From: Marivita sp041725935
GTDB taxonomy: Bacteria > Pseudomonadota > Alphaproteobacteria > Rhodobacterales > Rhodobacteraceae
Direction: 5' to 3'
NCBI GenBank assembly: GCA_041725935.1
Contig: JBGRQD010000010.1
Coordinates: forward strand, 62,001-126,000
DNA length: 64,000 bases
Under the pieces are notes generated by a model. The model was not told where the DNA came from. It worked only from the letters and a program-made list of their open reading frames with translations, and did not search any database. Positions 8,651-16,095 of this stretch are shown here, piece by piece (the stretch's first letter is position 1; every line of letters begins with the position of its first letter). A program made the position numbers and the translations under genes.

Positions 8651-9670
8651 ATGTCCGATACGATGTCCCGCGTCACCCTCGCCCGCCGACCCAAAGGCGC
8701 ACCGGTGCCGGAAGACTTCAAACTGGAAACCGGCGCGATCCCCACACCGAACAAGGGCGAGGTCCTGATCGAGGTCACACACCTGTCGCTTGACCCTTAC
8801 ATGCGCGGCCGCATGGATGACGTCAAAAGCTATGCGCCCTCGGTCGATCTGGGCGGCACCATGACGGGCCAGGGCGTGGGCCGCGTGCTGGACAGCAAGG
8901 CCGAGGGTTTTGCGACCGGCGATACCGTCACCGGGATGACCGGTTGGGCGAGCCATGCCTGCCTGCCCGGCCATGAATTGCGCAAGCTTGATCCGTCCCT
9001 GCCCCCCTCAACAGCCCTTGGTGTTCTTGGCATGCCGGGTCTGACCGGTTGGGTCGGGCTGCACAGCTTCGGCAAACCCAAGGCCGGCGAAACGCTGGTT
9101 GTCGGGGCCGCGACCGGGCCGGTCGGGTCCATGGTGGGTCAGCTTGCCAAGGAAATGGGACTGCGCACCATCGCCATCGCCGTTGGAGCCGAGAAATGCC
9201 GCCTCGCCACCGAGACCTTCGGCTTCGACGCCGCCATCGATCACCGCGCGCATGACGATGCGGAATCCCTGCGCGCCGCGATTGCCGAAGCAGCCCCCGG
9301 TGGCGTGGACATCTATTGGGAAAACGTCGCAGGCCAGGTATTGGAAGCCGTGATGCCCCTGATGAACGTCCACGGGCGCATCCCGGTTTGCGGCATGATC
9401 GCGTGGTACGGCGGGTCGAACATTGCAGAGACCAACCAGTTGCCCGGCATGTGGCGCAGCATTCTGGTGAAGCGGTTGCACGTCTCGGGCTTCATCATCT
9501 TCGACCATTGGGACGAATACCCGGCCTTCCTTGCCGATGTCGCCCCGAAGGTTGCTAAAGGCGAGATTGCCTATCTCGAAGACATTGCCGCAGGTCTGGA
9601 AAACGCGCCCGACGCGTTCATTGCCATGCTCAAGGGCGGCAACACCGGCAAGCAGATCGTCAAGCTCTAG
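8651..9670 (+). CDS. NADP-dependent medium-chain oxidoreductase, CurA/2-alkenal reductase type
   Basis: Zinc-free MDR-superfamily enzyme of 339 residues that reduces activated C=C bonds (curcumin, alkenals) with NADPH in characterised relatives. Seen: GAPVPEDFKLE...YMRGRM at the N terminus, and the nucleotide-binding ETLVVGAATGPVGSMVGQLAKEMG near 138-161. It is divergent from the acyl-CoA ligase with 91 bp between starts, and GAGGAAGAG precedes the ATG. The stop overlaps the convergent helicase stop (CTAG). Confidence 0.82.
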   Translation: MSDTMSRVTLARRPKGAPVPEDFKLETGAIPTPNKGEVLIEVTHLSLDPYMRGRMDDVKSYAPSVDLGGTMTGQGVGRVLDSKAEGFATGDTVTGMTGWASHACLPGHELRKLDPSLPPSTALGVLGMPGLTGWVGLHSFGKPKAGETLVVGAATGPVGSMVGQLAKEMGLRTIAIAVGAEKCRLATETFGFDAAIDHRAHDDAESLRAAIAEAAPGGVDIYWENVAGQVLEAVMPLMNVHGRIPVCGMIAWYGGSNIAETNQLPGMWRSILVKRLHVSGFIIFDHWDEYPAFLADVAPKVAKGEIAYLEDIAAGLENAPDAFIAMLKGGNTGKQIVKL

Positions 9671-11199
9671 ATTTCCGTCTCAACCTCGAGCGAGAGGGGG
9701 GCCGCAGGCGCGGCCCTCAGATCATCGACCTGCAGCGGCCCCGACGGTTTCGACAACCGGTTGCGCACCACCCAGTGCAGCCGGGTCGAGGCGCGCGTGA
9801 TCGCCACATAAGCCAGCCGTTTCCACAAGGGCTGGCCGGCTTCGCTCCGCCCCATGCGCGCGGCCACCTCCAGATCTGGCGCGAACACCTGAACCGTGTC
9901 CCATTGCGACCCCTGGGCCTTGTGGATGGTCACCGCAGCGCCGTGCAGGAACGTCGCGCCCATCCGCGCGGCAAAGGGGATAAACGGCTCTTCCTCGTCC
10001 GGCTTTTCGATTTTCACGATTGACGCGGCCGACACCTGCGGATCTTCCGCCCCGATCACATGCAGCCGCGAAAACCCCGGCTTGCGGCCCGGCCCCAGAT
10101 AGATCACCTGCGCCCCCTTGATCAGGCCCCGCGCCTCGAGGTCCAGCCGTTTCTTTCGGTGCTTCAAGGGCAATTCCAGCCCGTCACAGATCAAAGGCTC
10201 GCCTTCCAGAAGCGAATCCTCGGGTGCGCCATGCACTGCGCGGAAGGCGTTGATCAGCCGGATCCGCGTCGCATTGCGCCAGACCAGAACCGGCGACCGC
10301 GCCATCAGGTCCACTTCAACCCGCTGCCCCAGAACAACCCGGTCATCGGTGCGCGAAATCTCTTCGACCATCCGCTCGAAGCCGTAGAAATCGAGATGCG
10401 GATCAGCCAGCGCATGGGCCAGATCGAGAATGGGATTGTCCGCGTCCTGCCGGTGAATGCGGTTCAGATTCAGCACTTGGCTGGGGGCCAGCGTTTCGAA
10501 CACCATCTTGCCCGACTGGTTCACCGGTGCCAACTGCGCCGGGTCACCGAACAACAGCAGGTTCGGGAAAATCTCGCGCAGATCCTCGACCTGCCGTTCA
10601 TCCAGCATCGACGCCTCGTCGACGAACCCGATATCAAGCGGGTCTTCGCGGCGCTTCCAGCCGGTGATGAAATCCGATCCGCGCAAGCCCGCAGTCGCCA
10701 GCGCCGCCGGAATAGACTTGTGCAATTCGAAGGACACTTGCGCACGGGCAAGGGCTTCTTCGGTCAGCCCCTCGATCTCGGGTTTGTCGCCATTGCCCAT
10801 CAGCCATTCAGCGATGCGCTCATATTCGGGATCATAGACCGGCGTGTAAAGGATACGGTGAATGGTCGTCGCGGGAACTCCGCGCATGCGCAATACGAAC
10901 GCCGCCTTGTTGGTCGGAGCCAGCACCGCCAAGGTCCGGCGGTCCTTGCGGCGGCGGCCTTCGTAATCGCCGGACACCACCTCGACACCCGCCGTCTGCA
11001 GCGCCTTACACAGTTCGGCCAAAAGCAGCGTCTTGCCTGACCCGGCCTTTCCGGTGATCGCCATGATCCTGGCCTGACCCTCGCGCGGCGGCAGCAGAAG
11101 ACCGTCGTCCAGATCAATGCCCGCCTCGCGCAGCATGTCGGCCACCGCATCATGCGCGGCGGCCTGATCTTCGGAATATGTGAGCGCGGGCAAGGTCAT
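9667..11199 (-). CDS. RecD-like ATP-dependent DNA helicase (SF1)
   Basis: 510-residue superfamily 1 helicase without RecB/RecC partners. Motif I GKAGSGKTLLL near 50-60, motif II VDEASML, and C-terminal motifs TIHKAQGSQWDTVQVF and YVAITRASTRLHW. An RecD-like helicase of unknown cellular role; such proteins are common as single genes in alphaproteobacteria and probably act in DNA repair. It lies 38 bp downstream of luxI on the same strand, so some readthrough from luxI is possible. Confidence 0.85.
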   Translation of the reverse strand: MTLPALTYSEDQAAAHDAVADMLREAGIDLDDGLLLPPREGQARIMAITGKAGSGKTLLLAELCKALQTAGVEVVSGDYEGRRRKDRRTLAVLAPTNKAAFVLRMRGVPATTIHRILYTPVYDPEYERIAEWLMGNGDKPEIEGLTEEALARAQVSFELHKSIPAALATAGLRGSDFITGWKRREDPLDIGFVDEASMLDERQVEDLREIFPNLLLFGDPAQLAPVNQSGKMVFETLAPSQVLNLNRIHRQDADNPILDLAHALADPHLDFYGFERMVEEISRTDDRVVLGQRVEVDLMARSPVLVWRNATRIRLINAFRAVHGAPEDSLLEGEPLICDGLELPLKHRKKRLDLEARGLIKGAQVIYLGPGRKPGFSRLHVIGAEDPQVSAASIVKIEKPDEEEPFIPFAARMGATFLHGAAVTIHKAQGSQWDTVQVFAPDLEVAARMGRSEAGQPLWKRLAYVAITRASTRLHWVVRNRLSKPSGPLQVDDLRAAPAAPLSLEVETEI

Positions 11200-11237
11200 G
11201 CGCGGACCCTATCGCGCCCACGCAGCAGGCACCAGCG

Positions 11238-11876
11238 TCAGGCGGCGTTCACGCGCCGTTGCGGCACCACGTCACCGAAACTGGCTGCGAACCAGCCGCG
11301 CGAGGCCTGTAACGGGATGCCCGCGACGCGCGAGACCCGGTTTTGCGCCGCTTCACTGAACTCCCACAAGCCGACGCTGATGGATTTGCGGCCATGGCCC
11401 TGGGTGCCAAGCACCTCGGGTGCCGCGCCGATCCGGTTGTAGATCCGCACCATGCGCGCATCGAACACACCGACAAAATGCTTGACCCCAAAGCCCTGCA
11501 TGATCTCTCCGCCCGCCAGCATGAGCGCCGCCGCCGTACCCGGTTCCGAATGGCGCGACAGGCAGAAGCGCGTGCATTCCCAGATCAAGGGGCTTTGAAA
11601 CGCCACACCGCCTGTCAGATCAAGGAAATGCTCGTTCACCATGGTGCGCCCGGTCGTGGGCAGAAACCGCATCGACCCACCATGCGCGCCTGCCTCCGTT
11701 TCCCACATAACGTAAAGCGGGTTCAGCTCGTCATAGGCATCACGCTCCTGCCCCTGGGCATCGACCGTCACCTCCCATTCCAACCGTGTCTTGAACTGGT
11801 CTGCGCGGTCTTCGAACATGGTGCGGGCCAGACGCGGGTGCTTGGCCAGTTGATCGCCATACAGGTATCGAATCAT
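11238..11876 (-). CDS. Acyl-homoserine-lactone synthase (LuxI family)
   Basis: Makes N-acyl-homoserine lactone signals from SAM and acyl-ACP (or acyl-CoA). 212 residues. All nine residues invariant in LuxI proteins are present at near-canonical positions: R24, F28, W34, D46, D49, R70, F84, E100 and R103. GGAGGA lies 9 nt before the ATG. It is directly downstream of a luxR gene in the same orientation, so it is very likely the cognate pair. Acyl chain length cannot be deduced here. Confidence 0.95.
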   Translation of the reverse strand: MIRYLYGDQLAKHPRLARTMFEDRADQFKTRLEWEVTVDAQGQERDAYDELNPLYVMWETEAGAHGGSMRFLPTTGRTMVNEHFLDLTGGVAFQSPLIWECTRFCLSRHSEPGTAAALMLAGGEIMQGFGVKHFVGVFDARMVRIYNRIGAAPEVLGTQGHGRKSISVGLWEFSEAAQNRVSRVAGIPLQASRGWFAASFGDVVPQRRVNAA

Positions 11877-11963
11877 GAGCGTGTCCTCCGTTGCTGGAGG
11901 GCACGCTCGTCTTCAGATCTGAATCATTTCTTCTGTCACCGCGCGTTGCGTGAGGCGTGAGCG

Positions 11964-11986
11964 ATTGTTTCTGCTTTAGAAACAAT
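11964..11986. promoter_or_regulatory. Dyad between luxR and luxI (possible LuxR operator or stem-loop)
   Basis: Perfect inverted repeat ATTGTTTCT-GCTTT-AGAAACAAT with 9-bp arms, starting 8 nt after the luxR stop and centred about 99 bp upstream of the luxI ATG. Position fits a luxI operator. It does not match the classical CT-N12-AG lux box, and no T-run follows on either strand, so a Rho-independent terminator is unlikely. A post-transcriptional stem-loop after luxR is the alternative. Confidence 0.5.
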
Positions 11987-11994
11987 GCACCCGG

Positions 11995-12723
11995 TCACAC
12001 GACGATCTGCCCGCGTGCCATGGCGCGTGCAACAGCATGGGTGGTGTTCATCGCACCCAGCTTGAAACGGGCGCTTTCGATATAGACGCGCAGCGTGTGT
12101 TCCGAGATCGCCAGCGTTTCGGCAACCTGCGCCCGGCTGTAACCCACGGCCAGCAGTGTCATGGTTTCGACCTCGCGTGGTGACAGGGGCTGAGTCGGTT
12201 CCGGCTTGCGCCCCGGTTCCAGCATCAGCGCGGTCTGATTGAAGTAATGCGCCAGCAGGATCAGGTCGCGTCGATTGAGTTCGGTAAAGCTGCGCCATTG
12301 GTCGTCGTCACAGCTGTGACTCACGGTGAAAAGGGCAAATTGCCCGTTCGGACCCCGGATCGGGATGGAGTAGCCCTGTTGGCCAATGCCATGCGCGATG
12401 GCATCCTTCATGAAAGCCCGGGCCGCCTTGCCGGACCAGTCCAGCCGTTTCCAATCCACCGGGTGGAACCGCTGGTAGCAGCCGATCACCACCGGATCGA
12501 TGCGTAGGTAACCTTTTTCAAGATAGCGGACGACCCATTTCGGATCGTAGGTGCCACATCCGTATTGCGTTCCGTTGCTGGACACCCAGTGATACACCAT
12601 ATCGTCAACGGCGTAGTGATCACGCAACCATTCGATGATGGTCTGCAATTCCTCAAGATGTTCGGCGCACTCCAGTCGTGCGATCACATCGTCCAGTTGA
12701 GGCACTTTCTCCAAGAAGCCCAC
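11995..12723 (-). CDS. LuxR-family quorum-sensing transcriptional regulator
   Basis: Autoinducer-binding regulator, 242 residues. The N-terminal ligand domain keeps W63, Y67, D76-P77, W91 and G117, equivalent to the AHL-contact positions of TraR/LasR. The C-terminal GerE helix-turn-helix is LSPREVETMTLLAVGYSR...AISEHTLRVYIESARFKLG. The start is GTG at 12723, with AAAGGGATG upstream at good spacing. It immediately precedes luxI on the same strand. Domain completeness argues for an AHL-responsive protein, not an orphan solo. Confidence 0.93.
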   Translation of the reverse strand: MGFLEKVPQLDDVIARLECAEHLEELQTIIEWLRDHYAVDDMVYHWVSSNGTQYGCGTYDPKWVVRYLEKGYLRIDPVVIGCYQRFHPVDWKRLDWSGKAARAFMKDAIAHGIGQQGYSIPIRGPNGQFALFTVSHSCDDDQWRSFTELNRRDLILLAHYFNQTALMLEPGRKPEPTQPLSPREVETMTLLAVGYSRAQVAETLAISEHTLRVYIESARFKLGAMNTTHAVARAMARGQIVV

Positions 12724-12868
12724 GGCTCATCCCTTTAACGCGCGCGCCGATCTCTGCCTGTGCAACCAATTGCGTATCGTCAAGCTTGGCTGCCAGTGCA
12801 TCCAGATCGTTCGCGGCAGCGAACGTCCTGAGGTCAGTCAACACATCAATGATCCAATCATGTCCCAT
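12653..12868 (-). CDS. Small hypothetical protein overlapping the start of luxR
   Basis: 71-codon ORF from ATG 12868 (MGHDWIIDVLTDLRTFAAANDLDALAAKLDD) that ends 71 bp inside luxR in another frame. The first 45 residues look like a structured, amphipathic helical peptide; the tail (GESASTGRCDRTTGVRRTS) is read from luxR DNA and looks accidental. Weak AGGGTGA upstream. Translation through this ORF would terminate past the luxR GTG and could couple the two. Function unknown; real but poorly conserved at the tail is my best reading. Confidence 0.5.
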   Translation of the reverse strand: MGHDWIIDVLTDLRTFAAANDLDALAAKLDDTQLVAQAEIGARVKGMSRGLLGESASTGRCDRTTGVRRTS

Positions 12869-13014
12869 GACACCGTCACCCTGAGATAGTTAACAGAAGG
12901 TTAACACAACTATAGCATGCACAAAAATCTTGGCAAACTCCCTGATTCCAACTCCCCAATTATGGTGAGATGAGACATCCATTAAGACAGCCTGCTTGAG
13001 CCACTGTAGCCATG

Positions 13015-13046
13015 AAAAAACCCGCGCGCCGATTGGCCCGCGGGTT
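13015..13046 (-). terminator. Rho-independent terminator of ccr
   Basis: On the minus strand the sequence reads AACCCGCG, a 12-nt loop, CGCGGGTT and then TTTT: an 8-bp perfect GC-rich stem with a T-run, about 30 bp after the ccr stop. The remaining stretch 12869-13014, upstream of the small ORF and luxR, is AT-richer and contains no gene I can support. Confidence 0.85.
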
Positions 13047-13075
13047 CGTGTTACCATTCAGAAGTAAGCGGAACG

Positions 13076-14362
13076 TTACGATCTGGCCGCCAATGCGTCC
13101 TCAAAAGTGCGCAACCCGGTCTTTGGCGCCTGGACCAGAACGGCCATGTTGCCGGGCTTGTGTTCGTTGCGCAGCATCTTGGTGTGGGCCTGCGGGATTT
13201 CATTCCACGGGAACACTTCCGACATGCACGGGTCAAGACGACGCTCCACCATCAATTGGTTCGCCGACGCGGCCTGCTTGAGATGTGCAAAATGCGAGCC
13301 CTGAAGACGCTTCTGGTGCATCCACATGTAGCGCACATCGAAGGTACAATTGAAACCGGTGGTGCCGGCGCAAATCACGACCATGCCGCCCTTCTTGCAG
13401 ACCAGCGTGGAGACCGGGAAGGTCGACTCGCCCGGGTGTTCGAACACCATGTCGACATTCACACCCTTGCCGGTGATCTCCCAGATCGCCTTGCCGAACT
13501 TGCGCGCTTCCTTGAGCCAGTCGTTGTATTCCGGAGTGCCCACCGTGGGCATCTGGCCCCAGCAGTTAAAATCCTTTCGGTTGATGACACCCTTGGCACC
13601 CATGGACATGACAAAATCACGCTTGTCCTCGTCAGAGATCACACCGATCGCGTTGGCACCCGCCGTGTTGGCCAGCTGGATGGCATAGGAGCCCAGACCA
13701 CCCGACGCACCCCAGACCAAAACGTTCTGACCCGGCTTCAGCTCGTGCGGCGCGTGGCCGAACAGCATCCGGTAGGCGGTGGCCAGCGTCAGCGTGTAGC
13801 AGGCGCTTTCCTCCCATGTCAGGTGCTTGGGCCGGGGCATCAACTGCTGGGCCTGCACGCGGGTGAACTGCGAAAACGCACCGTCCGGTGTCTCGTAGCC
13901 CCAGATCCGCTGGGTCGGAGACATCATCGGATCGCCGCCATTGCACTCCTCATCGTCGCCATCGTCCTGGTTGCAATGCACAACAACCTCGTCGCCAACC
14001 TTCCAGCGTGTGACCTTGTCACCGACTTTCCAGACGATGCCCGCCGCGTCGGACCCGGCGATGTGATACGGCATCTTGTGACCGTCAAAGGGGCTGATCG
14101 GCTGGCCAAGGCCCGCCCAGACACCGTTGTAATTCACACCTGCCGCCATCACGAGAACCAGCACTTCCTGGCTGTCGATCTCCCAGGTATCGACCACTTC
14201 GACCGCAAAGGACTGCTCGGGCTCGCCGTGACGTTCGCGGCGAATGGCCCAGGAATACATCTGCTTGGGGACGTACCCGAGAGGGGGCATCTCGCCGATC
14301 TCGTACAAGTCTTTTTCAGGCGCATCATACGCCGCGATGCCGGTCTGCTGGTCGAGTGCCAT
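13076..14362 (-). CDS. ccr: Crotonyl-CoA carboxylase/reductase
   Basis: Key enzyme of the ethylmalonyl-CoA pathway: NADPH-dependent reductive carboxylation of crotonyl-CoA to (2S)-ethylmalonyl-CoA. 428 residues from ATG 14362, preceded by GGAGG; a TTG four codons earlier overlaps that site and is rejected. Typical features: QMYSWAIRRERHGEP near the N terminus, AGVNYNGVWAGLG, and nucleotide-binding VWGASGGLGSYAIQLA. ecm lies nearby on the other strand, confirming the pathway. The gene appears monocistronic with its own terminator. Confidence 0.97.
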   Translation of the reverse strand: MALDQQTGIAAYDAPEKDLYEIGEMPPLGYVPKQMYSWAIRRERHGEPEQSFAVEVVDTWEIDSQEVLVLVMAAGVNYNGVWAGLGQPISPFDGHKMPYHIAGSDAAGIVWKVGDKVTRWKVGDEVVVHCNQDDGDDEECNGGDPMMSPTQRIWGYETPDGAFSQFTRVQAQQLMPRPKHLTWEESACYTLTLATAYRMLFGHAPHELKPGQNVLVWGASGGLGSYAIQLANTAGANAIGVISDEDKRDFVMSMGAKGVINRKDFNCWGQMPTVGTPEYNDWLKEARKFGKAIWEITGKGVNVDMVFEHPGESTFPVSTLVCKKGGMVVICAGTTGFNCTFDVRYMWMHQKRLQGSHFAHLKQAASANQLMVERRLDPCMSEVFPWNEIPQAHTKMLRNEHKPGNMAVLVQAPKTGLRTFEDALAARS

Positions 14363-14524
14363 CGGAGCCTCCAAAAGTCGTGTTCACGTGGTGCCGCAAT
14401 GCAGAATCGCAGCTTGTGACCCTGAGATATGACCGGCTTTGAAATTATGCAACCATAATTGCGTTCATTTTGTAATTTTATGACCGAGCGACTGCAGAAA
14501 AAATTTCGCGGCTGCAGAAAATCC
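14363..14524 (-). promoter_or_regulatory. ccr promoter region with repeated CTGCAGAAAA word and AT-rich dyad
   Basis: This AT-rich 162 bp holds two direct copies of CTGCAGAAAA (14492-14501 and 14512-14521, 20 bp apart, two helical turns) and a dyad AATTATG-caac-CATAATT at 14443-14460, 81 bp before the ATG. In Paracoccus denitrificans ccr is reported to be activated by the ScfR-family regulator RamB; whether these words are its sites is my inference. Confidence 0.5.
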
Positions 14525-15868
14525 TCACATCAAGTGCTTGATGGAATTCGCATAGAATCCGACTAGGGACTCCTGCCCCACGGCCACCTTGATCTGCCCC
14601 GCCTCCTCGACCACCAAATGTCTCTCCATCAGGTTGCGCAGCCCGAATTCCACAGCATAGTCGCGATTGTTGCGCGGAACATGCACCTGCGCTGATTCCA
14701 GTTGTTTCATCGCTTGCGCATAGGCAATCTCGAGCGCATCGCGTGTCATCGATCCGTTCTTCAGCAGCAAATACGAAGTCAGCGGCACGGGAAGCACCGG
14801 CACGGCAGCGGCGATGCGCGCCATGATCGTGGCGGACAACGCCTCCGGGCGAATGTCACCCTCGGTCACATGGCTCAGAGTCACCGGCTCTCCGAAACTG
14901 ACCGCCGCATAACCGAAGCGATGGAACTTTCCGGTCATCCTGAGCCAGATCTGGCGCAACGTCGCCATGAACACGACACTGATCCGTGCGCGGAACTTGC
15001 GATCTCCCTTGGCCTGCGCCTGCAACAGGATCGTATCCTCGAGCACCCGGTCGTAATTCAGCGCGATCGGCACAAAAACCACATCGCGCTTGGCGCTGGC
15101 TGCCCCTTCGAGGATGTATTTCAGGATACCGACTTTCGGCCTTGCGAGACTGCCATCAAGGCTCAGCCCGCCTTCGGGAAACACCGCCTGCGTGACCCCC
15201 GCACTGGTCGCCTGCTGCACGTACTTCGCCAGTACTTTGCGGTACAGTTCATTGCGCGATTTGCGACGAATGAAATACGCCCCCATCGCCCGGATCAGCC
15301 GAGACAGGGGCCAGACGCGCGCCCATTCGCCGACAGCATAGGACAGCGCAGACCGATCCGCCGCCAGATAGGTGACCAGCACGTAATCCATGTTGGACCT
15401 GTGGTTCATCACGAACACCACGGTTGCCTTTGGATCGACATTGGCCAGCCCCGCGTCCTGATGCACCATCCGCACGCGGTAGAGCGATGTGCTCAGAAAC
15501 CGCGCCGCGGTGATCGCAAAGCCGAAATAGACCGATGCGGAAAAGGACGGCACGATTTCTCGCGCGTAGCGCCTCGCGCGTTCGAACGCCACGTCTTCGC
15601 GGACACCCTCGGACTGGGCATGATCGACAATCGCCTGCGTGACCTCGGGATCATAGACCAGCCGCTGGATCATGTCCTGCCTGCGCAACAGCTTGAACGG
15701 CTGGATCGGTCGGTCCAAACGTTCGTTCAAACGCTTGACCGCCTTTTCCATCCGCCTGCGAAAGAACCATCTGACTGACGGGAACAGGAAATGCGACGCA
15801 AACGTCACCGCCGCAAAGAGCAGGATCAGAATGAAGGCCCAAAGCGGTAGCGTCACCTGCGAAGTCAT
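14525..15868 (-). CDS. PlsB-type glycerol-3-phosphate/1-acylglycerol-phosphate acyltransferase
   Basis: Membrane acyltransferase of phospholipid synthesis. From ATG 15868 it has 447 residues with an N-terminal membrane segment (LPLWAFILILLFAAVTFASHFLF). Catalytic block I is NHRSNMDYVL (HX4D), block II-like FIRRKSRNELYRKVL and block III FPEGGLSLDG. The HRSxMDY form and length favour a PlsB-like glycerol-3-phosphate acyltransferase over short PlsC; a separate PlsC occurs at 47071. The upstream extension of the frame lacks a credible start. Confidence 0.8.
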   Translation of the reverse strand: MTSQVTLPLWAFILILLFAAVTFASHFLFPSVRWFFRRRMEKAVKRLNERLDRPIQPFKLLRRQDMIQRLVYDPEVTQAIVDHAQSEGVREDVAFERARRYAREIVPSFSASVYFGFAITAARFLSTSLYRVRMVHQDAGLANVDPKATVVFVMNHRSNMDYVLVTYLAADRSALSYAVGEWARVWPLSRLIRAMGAYFIRRKSRNELYRKVLAKYVQQATSAGVTQAVFPEGGLSLDGSLARPKVGILKYILEGAASAKRDVVFVPIALNYDRVLEDTILLQAQAKGDRKFRARISVVFMATLRQIWLRMTGKFHRFGYAAVSFGEPVTLSHVTEGDIRPEALSATIMARIAAAVPVLPVPLTSYLLLKNGSMTRDALEIAYAQAMKQLESAQVHVPRNNRDYAVEFGLRNLMERHLVVEEAGQIKVAVGQESLVGFYANSIKHLM

Positions 15869-16095
15869 GACTACATTCTTGCAACGAACCCGCGCGGGGT
15901 AAATGGCAAAGCGGATCATGCCAGAAGATGCGACACCGCACTGGCTTGGCTTGCGCCCGCGGCCTGACATATGCTGTCGCGCAGCAGCACAAGTCACGCC
16001 GCAGCGCGGCGAATTGACAACGACATAAAATTACGCGTATGCATCGCATCACGCAACAAGATTACGAATTTAAATCCCGCCCTGACGGAGCCGAC

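Noticed and set aside
11964..11986. Reading the luxR-luxI dyad as a classical lux box or a Rho-independent terminator
   Set aside because: It lacks the CT-N12-AG pattern, and there is no T-run on either strand, so I list it only as an unidentified dyad.
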